Assembly: GCA_022747635.1 (NCBI GenBank)
Contig: JAKTNV010000088.1
Location: 370,001-434,000, forward strand
Source of the DNA: Hetaerina americana
Lineage: Eukaryota; Arthropoda; Insecta; Odonata; Calopterygidae
Length of the DNA: 64,000 nucleotides
Direction: 5' to 3'
Shown here: positions 9,956 to 19,529 of the stretch, piece after piece
How positions within the stretch are numbered: position 1 is the stretch's first letter
Layout: each line of letters opens with the position of its first letter
The notes under the pieces: generated by a model
The model's input: the letters and a program-made list of their open reading frames with translations, nothing else
Told to the model about the DNA's origin: nothing
The model's database searches: none
Position numbers and translations under genes: made by a program

Positions 9956-10479
9956 CGAATGATTTTTACAAATTGAAATTATTGCATCCCTTTCGGTTAT
10001 TTGGCTGACAAATGCATTTTCTTATTTCTTTCCCTTCGTGGTATTCTCTTTCTAAGGCCATTGATGATTGATTCTCCGGATGCTATTTATCGAGCGCGGC
10101 TCCTCGATGCAATAATTTCAATAACCTCGCGTTATTCTGAATTTCTTTATTTGGACGGAGAGGCTTCTTCTTTTTCTTTGTCTACTAAGAGCAAGCGGAT
10201 ACTTGGTCTATACCATCCATTCCCCCCTCTACAATTGGTACGAGTATTTCACGAGGAATGCCTGGACGACCAATCGCTCCAAAGATCACCGCTGGGAATC
10301 ACAATAGTAAGAGATCATTGGTCGAGTGGTAGCCAGATCTAAGGATTTTCTTTGTAAAGGCAAACAGTTGATCATTTATATATCTTTCCCCGTGGTAACG
10401 AAAACATTGCGAGTAATATTTTAGAGCACTACCTCTAGGAAATACTCAACTATATGTAGAGCTTAGTGCTTCATGAATG
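9956..10479. other. Unassigned DNA
   Basis: A 113-codon open frame at 10001-10342 has no domain, signal peptide or similarity that I recognise. I do not call it a gene. Confidence 0.35.
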
Positions 10480-10730
10480 TGAGGCCTGGTCTTTGAGGAG
10501 GCAAGAGGATTAGCGTTGATTTGGAAAGCCTTTGAGATGTGGGCTTGGCGGTGAAGAAAGGAGGAAATCAGTTGGATCTTGAGGAAGAAAAAGACTGAAG
10601 TTTAAAATATGGTGGGCGTAGAAAGGAGGTCACTGGGGGAAATCTGAGGAAAGCAGAGAATGTAGATGGAGAAAATATAATGGAAAATTAATGGTAAAGC
10701 TGAAATTAAATATGACGGGCACTAAATTCT
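10480..10730 (+). pseudogene. Ancient RTE-clade LINE 3' fragment (relic)
   Basis: Broken plus-strand words (EAWSLRRQED, then a Trp/Arg/Lys-rich stretch) align by eye with the RTE tail (ETWSLKQEDRR...EMWVWRRMEKVKW) preserved at 44740-44830. It has stops and frameshifts. Confidence 0.45.
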
Positions 10731-11034
10731 TTGATGGCAGACCGCAAGGGACTTTGCCATTAAAGAATGTAGTCTCGTTACAGTATTACTTGCCTTGCTT
10801 GGTATGTTTGCAAGATCTCCTTCCAACCCTCGTCTATCTCAGTGGGCGGGGGGGTTAGACCCTCCCGCTGCCTGCCTGCTGCGGTGTGTCACCTTCTGTC
10901 TTAGGGCGCGGAGACCATGTTCATGTGATGGTAGAGTTTCCCCTTGTTAATTTTCCTTATAATTTCAACTTTATTGAATAGATTTTTACTAAATCTGTAG
11001 GTTCATGTGTATGTTAGTTGATACCATATGGATT
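10731..11034. other. Unassigned DNA
   Basis: Contains a GC-richer patch around 10840-10910 (gggcgggggggttagaccct) without an identifiable feature. Confidence 0.4.
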
Positions 11035-11215
11035 TGCATGTTTGTAAGATAAAAAGATTTTTGCATGTATAGAAACACCTCTGTGGGCGTTGGTTTGCAT
11101 GAATATGTTGGTTTTGCATTTGGTGTTACCCTCTTTTACGGATGGTGACCAAACACCCCCATCACACGTCCTTGCGGCGGTTTGTGGGATATTACGTAGA
11201 TGTAGACGCATGTTG
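11035..11215 (+). mobile_element. CR1-like LINE 3' end only
   Basis: It carries the shared 3' UTR (tttgcatgaatatgttggtt, aaacacccccatcacacgtc, cttgcggcggtttgtgggat) ending in a TAGATG-type tail (cgtagatgtagacgc). The same terminus is attached to LINE coding sequence at 21736-22195. No ORF portion is left, so the copy is severely 5'-truncated. Confidence 0.65.
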
Positions 11216-11786
11216 AATGTCATTGTAAGAAAGGTAGAACGTTGGAAAAGGAAATTTTGGACGAAGGAAGAGATTGGGCCTTCCAGGCAGCAAGAATGTT
11301 GGCGGAAGTTACGAAAAACAGCAGAAATAAATGGGAAGATTCCACGATACTTAGGAGTAAACAGTCATTTGAACACCGTATACAAACCTATCTTTAAAAT
11401 AATTAGAAAACCTTAATTAGTTGACTGCTTAGTGTCGGTTAGATTCGAAGCTATCAAATCCGTGAAATCGGCGACCGATTTATTCCCACACCAACGGAGA
11501 GATTCGCAACCCAAATATTTACATCCGGAAAACGGTTTACCAAACCACCCACCTTGGCCTTACATGGTCGAGCTTTCATTTGTGATAGTTTTAAGGAGAA
11601 CTTCCTCAAAGGATTTTTTCCCAGTGTATTTCATTTATAATCCGTTGGAAAATAAAAATAGTCTCAGTCTTTAGTGCTGATTCTGGAATTCATTGAAGTA
11701 TTCCCTTCGCAGCAATGCTCTCAAGAATCCAATAGGATTATTTCGGAAGTTTATTACGAGCAAATGCTCAAAGGAGTGTGGAATTA
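11216..11786. other. Unassigned DNA
   Basis: Short open frames only (for example 11090-11416 and 11432-11674), none with motifs. Confidence 0.35.
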
Positions 11787-12500
11787 TTATTTTATGTGGA
11801 TTATCCGGTACGCGCCCTGAAAGGCATCTTCGGGGACATCTCGCAAGGTCTTCGTCACAGCTGATTGGATATCTTCAACGGTCGAAAAACGGGTTCCTTT
11901 CAGGGCTGCCTTAATCCGAGGGGAACAGAAAGAAGTCTGTTGGGGCGACGCCAGGACTATAGGAGGGGTGGGGCAGCTTTGGTACCTGGTGTTTGGCCAG
12001 GAACTCGCGGACTCGTAGCGCGTTGTGGTAAGGCGCGTTGTCGTGATGGAGTCGCCAGGTAGCGGAGATGTTTCTCTCGTCCTGATAATCCTTTTCCACC
12101 ACATACACTCAGTTGGCAGTGTTAAATGTCTCTCCTTGAGGAACAAAGTCCGTGTTGGCCACTCCTCTACAGTAGAAAAAGGAAATGAGGATTGTTTTCA
12201 CTTTTGATTTACTCATTCTTGCCTTTTTGGGCTTGGGAGACTGGTCGGTGTGCCACTCAGAGCTTTAGCGTTTTATTTCTGGATCGAATTAAAAAACTCA
12301 GGTTTCATCACCAGCGATAACTTTGCCCAAATAATCGGATTCGTTTCCATGACGTTGCAAAGGTTCACTTGAAATTTCCGCTCGGTTGGTCTTTCGTGGC
12401 TCACGGTCGGCGCGCAGATGTTTATAATAACTGACGTCCTGCCGCTTCCACAGCTTGGAGAGCACTGAGACCGGTTTCGCGGCAAAGCTTTGCGTCACTG
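11787..12500 (-). pseudogene. mariner transposase relic, family M3 copy a
   Basis: The minus strand yields, over several frames, EPLQRHGNESDYLGKVIAGD (the region of the first catalytic Asp), ATWRLHHDNAPYHNALRVRE (second Asp), LPHPSYSPGVAPTDFFLFP (third catalytic position, with GVAP where DLAP is usual, so this acidic residue is lost) and ALKGTRFSTVEDIQSAVTKT...DVPEDAFQGAYR. At least three frameshifts and several stops break it. The DNA-binding N-terminus is absent: sequence that lies upstream of the start codon in the other copy (15824 and beyond) joins directly to the middle of the transposase. The copy cannot be active. Confidence 0.85.
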
Positions 12501-12569
12501 TAGTATTACACAGTTTAATGTAAGTTATGAATGGACATTAACTGAACGAAGATATATTTTTCGTTTATC

Positions 12570-12875
12570 CTTACAAAAAACTCAACTTGACATCCGACAC
12601 TGCAATACACCCTGCTTAAATTCCTCATGTTTCTACCTCCTATCTTTCCACCCAACCTGCCTGTTACGAATTTTCCTCCTTCTTCCTCGCTTGCATTACG
12701 TTCTCCCCTCTATCGCAGCCTTTAAAATTCCATGGATACTTAAAATGCTCTCGTGTATTCATCTTTCCTGCCTTCTTCCTATTGCCCCCAACAATCCTCT
12801 CTCCTCTCACACCATAGCTAGCACATTTTCCTTCTCTCTTAAGCCTCTAATCAACATTCTTATCATCTTGCTTTT
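12570..12875 (-). pseudogene. RTE-clade LINE 3' end (relic)
   Basis: Pyrimidine-rich on the plus strand because the element is on the minus strand. 'tgacatccgacactgcaata', 'cctcgcttgcattacgttct' and 'ctatcgcagcctttaaaatt' align with the tails at 41236-41340 and 42290-42440. No frame remains open over the whole stretch. Confidence 0.55.
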
Positions 12876-12904
12876 ATGACGAAGTTTCCACGTCATAGGA
12901 AACT

Positions 12905-13105
12905 ATGATTAAATCAAAGAAACTGCAGAAAATGACGCAACAGTAACTTTTTAAGGAGTCACCTGTTAATGCGCATTACAATGCAACGATTTTCAAAGTG
13001 TCAAAATCATTTGACTTGACCGGGGTTCGATAGGGTAACTGGCTAAAAAGCATTCGGCAGGAAATATAAGGATCCGGGTTCGAATCCCGGCCCAATGAAA
13101 TGATA
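12905..13105. mobile_element. SINE family C, copy 2, rearranged
   Basis: 12915-13033 is the family C body in minus orientation up to the B box (ggggttcga). It is then joined directly to a plus-orientation head (taactggctaaaaagcattc...ggatccgggttcgaatcccg). The switch falls at the self-complementary B-box core, suggesting inversion or template switching there. Confidence 0.6.
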
Positions 13106-13109
13106 TTTA

Positions 13110-13432
13110 GAGATCGAGATGGTGCGGTGGCTAACGCACTGGACTGGTTTCCTACCCCGAGGGCCCGGGTTTGAATCCCGAAGGCGGCAGATATTTTTCA
13201 GTGATAACCCGATCCCTACTTGAGGTGCTTTGTGGAGAGGACTTTGAGTGAGTCCGACGTCCGTCGGATGGGACGTTAAACTGCAGACCCTTTGGCGCCA
13301 TTTGTTATTAGAGTAGACTAACGCCGACGCCGGGTTTCTCTTCACCCTTCATCCTTTCCTATTCATCCCTAACGTCGCAAATGACCTTAGCTGTCGGTCG
13401 ACTCCCCTAATACCTACTACTAATCGAATTAT
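13110..13432 (+). mobile_element. tRNA-derived SINE, family B, copy 1
   Basis: Head with A box (ggtggctaacgcactggact) and B box (gggtttgaatcccg), a unique body (aacccgatccctacttgagg, ccgacgtccgtcggatggga) and a short (TAC)n-like tail (taatacctactactaatc). Four other copies lie at 34872, 40606, 49153 and 53940. Transcription by polymerase III and mobilisation by a LINE are family knowledge. Confidence 0.85.
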
Positions 13433-14751
13433 TTTTACTCTATGAAATGTTTGCATTGCAATAAATTTAATCTTTAATGAAAATCAACCGAAAATTATAG
13501 AATTATCACATATTTTTCTTGAAAAAGCTTTTTTTCAATTTCCCACTTTCTAGCGAAGGGCAAATAAAAAACTTTGGCGACATCTGTGAAAACTGATGCT
13601 CCGCGCATGGAAATAAGATATTTACAGGGCCTCGCGTTATATGTGTGAGTGGTGGGGTTTAATCAAAGCGAACTACATCAACGTCTTATTGCGGTGTGGT
13701 TAATTTCGTGATACTATCGACCCTCTCTGTCTCTCTCTCTCCCCTTCGCATTCATTACTGCTTTATTATCGCACCGCCTTCAGGAACTAGTTAAGGCGAC
13801 GTATGGGGAGATGTGGAGGGGAGGGAAAATGAGGAAGGAACCCTTTTTTTCACGGAAGATGCCACAGGAGCGATATTTCATAACTTCTCAATTATTTCCT
13901 TTGTATTAAAAGGATGTGTTTTCGCTCCATTCAGTATGTCTCCTGTTTTCTTCTGCGTCTCTCTTCCCTTCATCCCCTCCAATCATCCGCACTCCTACAC
14001 CCCCACATAACCCCCATTCTCTCTTCTTCCGCACTCATCAAATGCTCTGCTCGCGGTTACCACCTTTTCAACCGACGCCTTTTTCCCTTTTATGAGGTAG
14101 TTTGTATTCTCCTTCGGAGCTACACTTTAAAGCTCTCCCTTTTCATCATTCCCTTTTCAATCTTTCACCCTTTTCTCTTTCTCTCTCTCCCTCTCTCTCT
14201 CCTCCACGCACCGCTCACTTCAGCTGTTTTTATATAGCGTTTCCTCCACGCGTTTTTTATTATCATTATTAATGCGTTCCCTTTCATGGCAGTCTTTCTT
14301 AGCGAGCGCACGCACAACCCTCCTTCAGCTCCTTTCCGCGGCAATCAAAAAACGCCGCACTCCTCCCCCATTTCGTCACAAGGGAAGCGAAGTTGAGGGT
14401 GGGGAGGGGAAATTAAAGCTTGTATGGGCAAGAAATGTGCGAGAGAGACTGAATAACTCATCTCTCATAGCGTGTTATGTGCAATTAAATTTTCAATGAA
14501 ATTCCTCGTGCGGTTTGATGAGAATGATGTAGACCTATGCCTGTGCCTTGTGGTAACGCCTTTATTCATACTATCATCACCATAATCAGTATTTCAATCT
14601 TAGAATAGGTTTAACTGCAGCCATCTATCCTTTTAGATGTATATTCAGTGTTAATGGCCTCTCATCCCTTGATTGCTTTTCTATTAGTTGTCCTATGTAC
14701 ACTTGTGGCTCGGTTTTCCTATGAGAGATATTATCTTCTATTCATTTCATG
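13433..14751. other. Unassigned DNA with CT-rich stretches
   Basis: Polypyrimidine runs at 13725-13745 and 14165-14205. Open frames at 13813-14010, 13914-14237 and 14272-14499 lack motifs and appear compositional. Confidence 0.35.
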
Positions 14752-15035
14752 AAGACGTGGTAGTGTAGGGGTAGGACGTTGAATTGCCTCCCCGAGGGTC
14801 CGGTTTTGATTCCCTGGCACGCCTCTCTGGCCACTCATTGGTCAACCTGATCTTTGTGATTTTTCGGGTACCAGAACTTCCTGGAAAACCCTATGCGGCA
14901 CAGGGAAAGTATCTGGTCCCCCTTTTCACCTTGGTGTGTGAAAATTCAATCAACGTTGGGTTTAGTATGAGGCGAATTCTACTGACACCTGTCAAACCGA
15001 AGAAGGTCGATTTGATAACCTTTGACGCCAAAACC
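14752..15035 (+). mobile_element. tRNA-derived SINE, family A, diverged copy
   Basis: Head 'gtggtagtgtaggggtagga' and a damaged B box (ggttttgattccctgg), followed by the family A body signatures 'atttttcgggtaccagaact', 'ttcctggaaaaccct' and 'ggcacagggaaag'. Clear paralogue of the copies at 30208 and 62662, with many substitutions. Confidence 0.75.
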
Positions 15036-15490
15036 TACCGTACATGTCGCATTAAATGCTTCTATTGTTCCTTGGACGTTCCTTGAAATTCTCCCCGTCT
15101 ATGTTTTCATATTTTATGGTACTGGATAAACTGTCTTGACTCGAGATATGTTGGATTACTTGTCCTCTACTTCTTGTTAGGGACCTCCATAAGGTTCTCT
15201 GCTCATCCAAAGTTTGAAAAACCCCTTCATTTTTCACTCTGCCTCTCAGATTTTATTCTGATCATTCTTCTGTTTCACAACATATCCATCGTCCTCAATA
15301 CTCTTGTCCCCTGCCGTCCTCTATCGCCCTAGTCTCACATCTGTAGCAAATAAACTAGTGAATGAATAAGTTTGAACGAATGCCTATGCTAGTTTTGTTT
15401 ACCGTTGTTAGTTACGACTTTCGATGAAGAAAATCTTCCGCCTTGCCCGTTCTTGCTGAATATTTCTCTTTAAACCTCTTTCATCGCTTG
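15036..15490. other. Unassigned DNA
   Basis: No recognisable feature. The small open frames have no motifs. Confidence 0.4.
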
Positions 15491-15527
15491 TATTGCAAAA
15501 CTGTTACACTTGTCGTGTAACAAAACA

Positions 15528-16015
15528 GGAGACGACAGTTTCAGTTCTTTGTCAATCCATCTTGAAACTCAATCGACGGTCAGAGTCCAACAATTGTCGA
15601 ACACGAACCACATTGTTGTCGGTTTAGCTGGTTGACGGCCGCCTAGAACGTTGTTCATCGTGAACCTCTTCCCGGCCCTCCTTAAAGGCCTTTAACCACC
15701 TCGAAACTTGTGAGTAAGACAGAGCAGAAGCCTCACGAATCATTTTGTTAATCTCCTCAAGAGATTTTTTCAGTTTAGCACGGAGCTAGGTAATGACGTA
15801 ACGTGGCTCGATCGTCGATTCCATTTTCGTGACACGGTCGGCGCGCAAAGGTTTACAGTAACTGACCTCTTGCCGCTTCCACAGCTTGGAGAGCACTGAG
15901 ACCGGTTTCGCGGCAAAGCTTAGCGTTTCCCCCACCTACTCCAAGTGGTTTCATCTCACTTCGACCAATAGGAGCGGGACGGGAAATTCAATTGCATTAC
16001 TTTTGGAACGCTTTG
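15528..16015 (-). pseudogene. mariner relic, family M3 copy b (5' end and DNA-binding domain)
   Basis: From an ATG at 15822-15824 the minus strand reads MESTIEPRYVIT, stop, LRAKLKKSLEEI...SYSQVSRWLKAFKEGREEVH...LLDSDRRLS: the two helix-turn-helix units of a mariner DNA-binding domain, with at least three stops. Upstream sequence (15835-15915) is nearly identical to 12400-12490 in copy a. A terminal-repeat-like block (aagcgttccaaaagtaatgc on the minus strand) lies near 15985-16010. The catalytic domain is absent. Confidence 0.78.
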
Positions 16016-16736
16016 TAGAGTTCGCACTTGAGTTTCTTTTTAAATCCGTATCTCCATCTTCCATATGAGACATCCAATATCAATGAAGTTGAATATACTT
16101 TATGAGAATGTTCATTATAAGGATTCAAACACGAGCATCGAAAGTTTTCTGTTGTCACCCAAGGTAACCCTTTACTTAATTTTCTCTGAAAAACGAGCCA
16201 TGAAATTCGACCTTGAAATAAACTGATTATCAAAAATTACCTCAAGTGTACAATGATTTGTGCAATGGTCATTCAGTAGTTGCCCGCCATTGTATAAATT
16301 TCAAATTTCAAGCATGGAAAGATGAAAATGATTTGATAATTTTCGGGAAGGAATTTTTTGTTCGAAAATATACGCAAAATTTTGTTTGCAGTTTTAGTTA
16401 ACTTCGAAATGGATGATTGGATCGAAAGACGAATCGGATTTGTGCTGGGCAATGGTAGGAATGGACCGGACATTTGACTTTTTATTTGTTTTGCGAGTAA
16501 ATGATGCAATTCAATGATATCTAGATCTGTTAATCATTCATAAATCTGGAGGCTATTTGGCCGTCTACTCACTTTATATGAATTTTTTAAGATACGTTTC
16601 GTCTTACGATTGATATTGTCGTGCAGAATATGGTTTCAAAGGGCTTAAATGCAACAGCAATTTATTAATGATTCACGATTTCGTGAAAAGTCGAATCACT
16701 TCCTTCTCAAGTAATACGGATCTTGCATGGCACGAG
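16016..16736. other. Unassigned DNA
   Basis: Nothing recognised between the two mariner elements. Confidence 0.4.
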
Positions 16737-16942
16737 GGTAGGCTGAAAACTAATACATACATGCTTGTAGACCACAAACAAAATGACCTTCAAAAGCACT
16801 TCTGGTGGAATGTGGAAGTAACATTCCCCATGCATGCGCAGGTTTGGTGTCGTTACATTCATCCAGTGTACTTCGAGAAGCGGAAGTACGGAGACGTGTT
16901 CTAGTGCGATGTCAATGCGAGTTAAATAGCGTGTCTTAAAAA

Positions 16943-17193
16943 GTGACTCCTACTGAGATTCATCGTCATTTAAAGGCGGTCTATAGTGACGATTCTGTTG
17001 ATAGGTCTACTGTAAATCGATGGGTAGTAAAATTTCGTGTTTGCGAGTCTGTAAAAGCCATAATTGTTGATGACAAACACGCAGCTAACGTCCGATTACT
17101 GCCACAGACGATAAGCATTGCAGACTCGTCGAAGATTTGATTCAAAATGACCGGCGATTCACTCAAAGGCGTATCGCAAACCATATTGCGGGC
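16943..17193 (+). pseudogene. mariner M4 transposase, N-terminal DNA-binding part
   Basis: MTPTEIHRHLKAVYSDDSVD and STVNRWVVKFR are the paired helix-turn-helix DNA-binding units of a mariner transposase. The sequence then continues in another frame as LVEDLIQNDRRFTQRRIAN before meeting the retroelement boundary near 17195. It contains a frameshift around 17085. Confidence 0.8.
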
Positions 17194-17254
17194 TGACCTC
17201 TGATCCCACCTGATGCCTCTCTAGAGCTTTGGATCCAACTCCCGAGTCCGCGTC

Positions 17255-17272
17255 GCGCGCTCCCTATATACC
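17255..17272 (-). promoter_or_regulatory. TATA-like box overlapping the pol stop codon
   Basis: Minus-strand sequence GCGGTATATAGGGAGCGCG contains a TATATAG box whose last bases are the TAG stop of pol. A TATA box directly at the end of pol is what one would see if the downstream stretch to about 17195 were the start of a terminal repeat carrying the promoter. No second copy is present at the other end, so this is a candidate only. Confidence 0.35.
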
Positions 17273-18985
17273 GCTGGAGCCATGATGGCTGCCGAGTGGC
17301 ATATCGAGAGCAGGCGGCACGGCCCGGGAGGGCTCGTCAGCCGGATTGGCACCAGTGGGGATCAGCGACCAGGTCACTGTATGTGACTGAGTTTCATTTA
17401 TTAGTATAGTCATATACATAGTTACTAACATTGGATTTAGGTTAAAGATTACTCCTTTTCCCTTTCTGAGGGAGTATACAGCGGCGGAGTTATCCACATA
17501 CATGTTAACAGACATATTGAACAATTTAAAATGTCTTAATAAATCAAAAGTTAGTTCCAGGCCTTTTAAGGCTGCAAAACACTCTGCTGCATTTATAGAT
17601 GACAGTTCTGGGATGGGAAAACTTTGTGAAATGCTCCATTCCTGTATTACCACTCCTCCCTGCGCGGGGGTGGCGTCGGTGAACACGTCAATGCAGTTTG
17701 AGCTTCTCACTAACGACACTTTCCTATTAAAAATTTCACTTTCCTGTAATATTAACCACCATTCGTTGTTCCGTTTATATATATGGTTAATTAAGAACGT
17801 GGGCAAGCGGAGTATCCACGCAACCCAAGATAAGTATCCGGCTGCCTTTGGAATATCTACGGCTCGGAGAAATGGTAAGATTGGGATGACATTATGGATT
17901 CTCTTGCGTGAATATTCAGTGAGTTGTACTGTTTGTTGTGTCGTATTAATGATCACTCCCAAGTACTTTAGTGTTTTGGTGACAATTACTACTGACTTTG
18001 GGATGTTAATTTGGATGCCAAATTCCTCTTGTAGGTACTGAATGATTTGGAACGGGCAAAATTTCTTTTTAGCGTATATTAGCCAGTCGTCCAGGTAACA
18101 GATTATTTTGACCTTAAACTTGTCTTCTATGAATTTAGTCACGTCTTCCGCCCAGCGCTGCAGAATGGCCGGGGACAGGGCATGGCCCATGGGTAATCTA
18201 GTGAATGCATATGTGTTGTCGCCATACTTGATACCGTAGAATCGCCAATGCGCCACATTGATCTGTAGTTGATAGAATGCACTAGATAGGTCTAATTTTG
18301 CCAGGAAGGCTCCCTTTGGAATGTCTGCAATAGCTCGGCCGGGCCCTAATAAGGAAAACCTTGGGGTTCGATAAAACTTAGTCCAAGGAGATAAATCATA
18401 GATGAGGCGGCATCCTCCTCCGGGCTTTGGGATTAGGAAGCACTTGAATGAACACTTTATCCTCCACTTGACGATAATTCCTGCTTCTAAAAGGCCTTCT
18501 AAATATGTGGTCATATTTTGCTGCACTGGGGTTTTGATGGATGTAAATGGGGCTCCGTGTGGCTTTGGTAGGGAGGCTCCCGTCCGGGAGATCACTGAAT
18601 TTACCTTTTTGTGGTAATCCCTGGCCCTGATTGGAGCTACTGCCGGCACCTCCTCTGGGAGTACTATGTTGTCCGGGAGTATTTCTGCTATTTCTTGCGG
18701 TAAGAGCGCCTCCGGGTCTTCCGGGACTTGGAGGATATTCCCCGGATCGGGGATCGTTTGCACCCTCCAGCGCTGGGCCTCCGAGTCGTTGTCGTCGGTG
18801 GGCTGGCTGAACTCCTCGTCCTGCGGGTCGGGCTGCGACTTGTTGACCTCGTTGTCCGAGTCGTCTCCCGATCTGTAATCCGAGTCCTCCGCTGGGAGGG
18901 GCACGGCATTCTCAGGCTCCGCGGAATTTGTCCAGCGGAGAAGGGCGCTCTCACCCAGGGAAAGAGAGCGCTCGCTGATCTGCAA
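17264..18985 (-). CDS. Retroelement Pol: reverse transcriptase-RNase H, intact frame
   Basis: Uninterrupted frame of 573 codons, and still open upstream of 18985 into the gag overlap. Residues 1-110 are acidic and low complexity, a spacer-like region. RT follows: IPKPGGGCRLIYDL (186-199), motif A AKLDLSSAFYQ (229-239), motif B LPMGHALSP (264-272), motif C YLDD (297-300), then a thumb/connection region with KYLGVI. RNase H has its four acidic positions: FTDATP (D437), NAAEC (E468), YVDNS (D498) and ANPADEPSR (D550). The LPMG...SP form of motif B, ATP after the first RNase H Asp, and NPADEPSR are the combination I associate with hepadnavirus-type polymerases, while DIRS-type RT-RNase H proteins are the nearest alternative. 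Expression would need a +1 shift from gag or an internal start: gag and pol codon phases differ by one base. All catalytic residues are present, so this looks recent. Confidence 0.8.
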   Translation of the reverse strand: MQISERSLSLGESALLRWTNSAEPENAVPLPAEDSDYRSGDDSDNEVNKSQPDPQDEEFSQPTDDNDSEAQRWRVQTIPDPGNILQVPEDPEALLPQEIAEILPDNIVLPEEVPAVAPIRARDYHKKVNSVISRTGASLPKPHGAPFTSIKTPVQQNMTTYLEGLLEAGIIVKWRIKCSFKCFLIPKPGGGCRLIYDLSPWTKFYRTPRFSLLGPGRAIADIPKGAFLAKLDLSSAFYQLQINVAHWRFYGIKYGDNTYAFTRLPMGHALSPAILQRWAEDVTKFIEDKFKVKIICYLDDWLIYAKKKFCPFQIIQYLQEEFGIQINIPKSVVIVTKTLKYLGVIINTTQQTVQLTEYSRKRIHNVIPILPFLRAVDIPKAAGYLSWVAWILRLPTFLINHIYKRNNEWWLILQESEIFNRKVSLVRSSNCIDVFTDATPAQGGVVIQEWSISQSFPIPELSSINAAECFAALKGLELTFDLLRHFKLFNMSVNMYVDNSAAVYSLRKGKGVIFNLNPMLVTMYMTILINETQSHTVTWSLIPTGANPADEPSRAVPPALDMPLGSHHGSSGI

Positions 18986-19004
18986 GACGGGGCGTTCAGG
19001 AAGG

Positions 19005-19421
19005 CTAGCGCCTGTTTCGGGATCCCCGGCCTCTGCCGGGGTTGCGTCGAAAGGGCTGCGTCGGCGGCTGTTGAGGCGCTTGGCTGGTTGTTTGATACAC
19101 AGGGCGTGCCTGGGCTGGAGGCGGCTGGTATCCCGGTGGTAATCGGAGAATCTCTGCCGGCACCGTGGGTGTTAGTCGCAGGGCTTCCGGCCATCCGTAG
19201 GTGGCTACGGTGAGGAGGAGGCGGGCTCTGTTGTATAGCGTGTTTTGGAGAGATTCAGACAGAGTCTCAAATTCCGCCCCGACGCTCAGCACGAATTCTG
19301 CCTCATGTACGTCCCTCGGCTTAAATCGTGCCGATGTAAGTGAGTTCTTTAACAAGGTAAGCAATTGCAGTACCTCGGGTGCTGGCGGAGTTGGAATTCC
19401 GGTGGCAGTGGCTGGCCGCAA
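19005..19421 (-). CDS. Gag-like protein of the same retroelement (partial)
   Basis: About 138 codons without an ATG at the observed 5' end. Pro/Ala-rich start, then a helical-looking stretch (EVLQLLTLLKNSLTSARF and ESLQNTLYNRARLLLTVATY). The C-terminal tail is Pro/Gln-rich and then strongly basic (RRNPGRGRGSRNRR), typical of nucleic-acid-binding capsid tails. No zinc knuckle. It ends at TAG 19005-19007 while the pol frame is already open, so the two overlap. Another frame upstream (MLQDYWRQAAFKTTNPK near 19450-19515) may be the displaced N-terminus, implying a frameshift near 19470. Capsid function is inferred from position and composition only. Confidence 0.55.
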   Translation of the reverse strand: MRPATATGIPTPPAPEVLQLLTLLKNSLTSARFKPRDVHEAEFVLSVGAEFETLSESLQNTLYNRARLLLTVATYGWPEALRLTPTVPAEILRLPPGYQPPPAQARPVYQTTSQAPQQPPTQPFRRNPGRGRGSRNRR

Positions 19422-19529
19422 TGCTGCGAAGGTTGGTGGTGCCGGTGCTCCGGGTTGCGTTGCTTGGGGTTTGTCGTTTTAAAGGCAGCCTGTCGCCAAT
19501 AATCTTGCAACATGACATCGCTCGTCCTC

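Noticed and set aside
10001..10342. 113-codon open frame
   Set aside because: No motif and no supporting context; length is within chance expectation for a 64-kb window.
13055..13095. Candidate tRNA gene around ggttcgaatcccgg
   Set aside because: Only the B-box half is tRNA-like and the upstream half is a rearranged SINE.
17264..18985. Assignment of the polymerase to an ordinary Gypsy/Ty3 LTR retrotransposon
   Set aside because: No protease or integrase, no long terminal repeats, and motif B and RNase H motifs of a different type.
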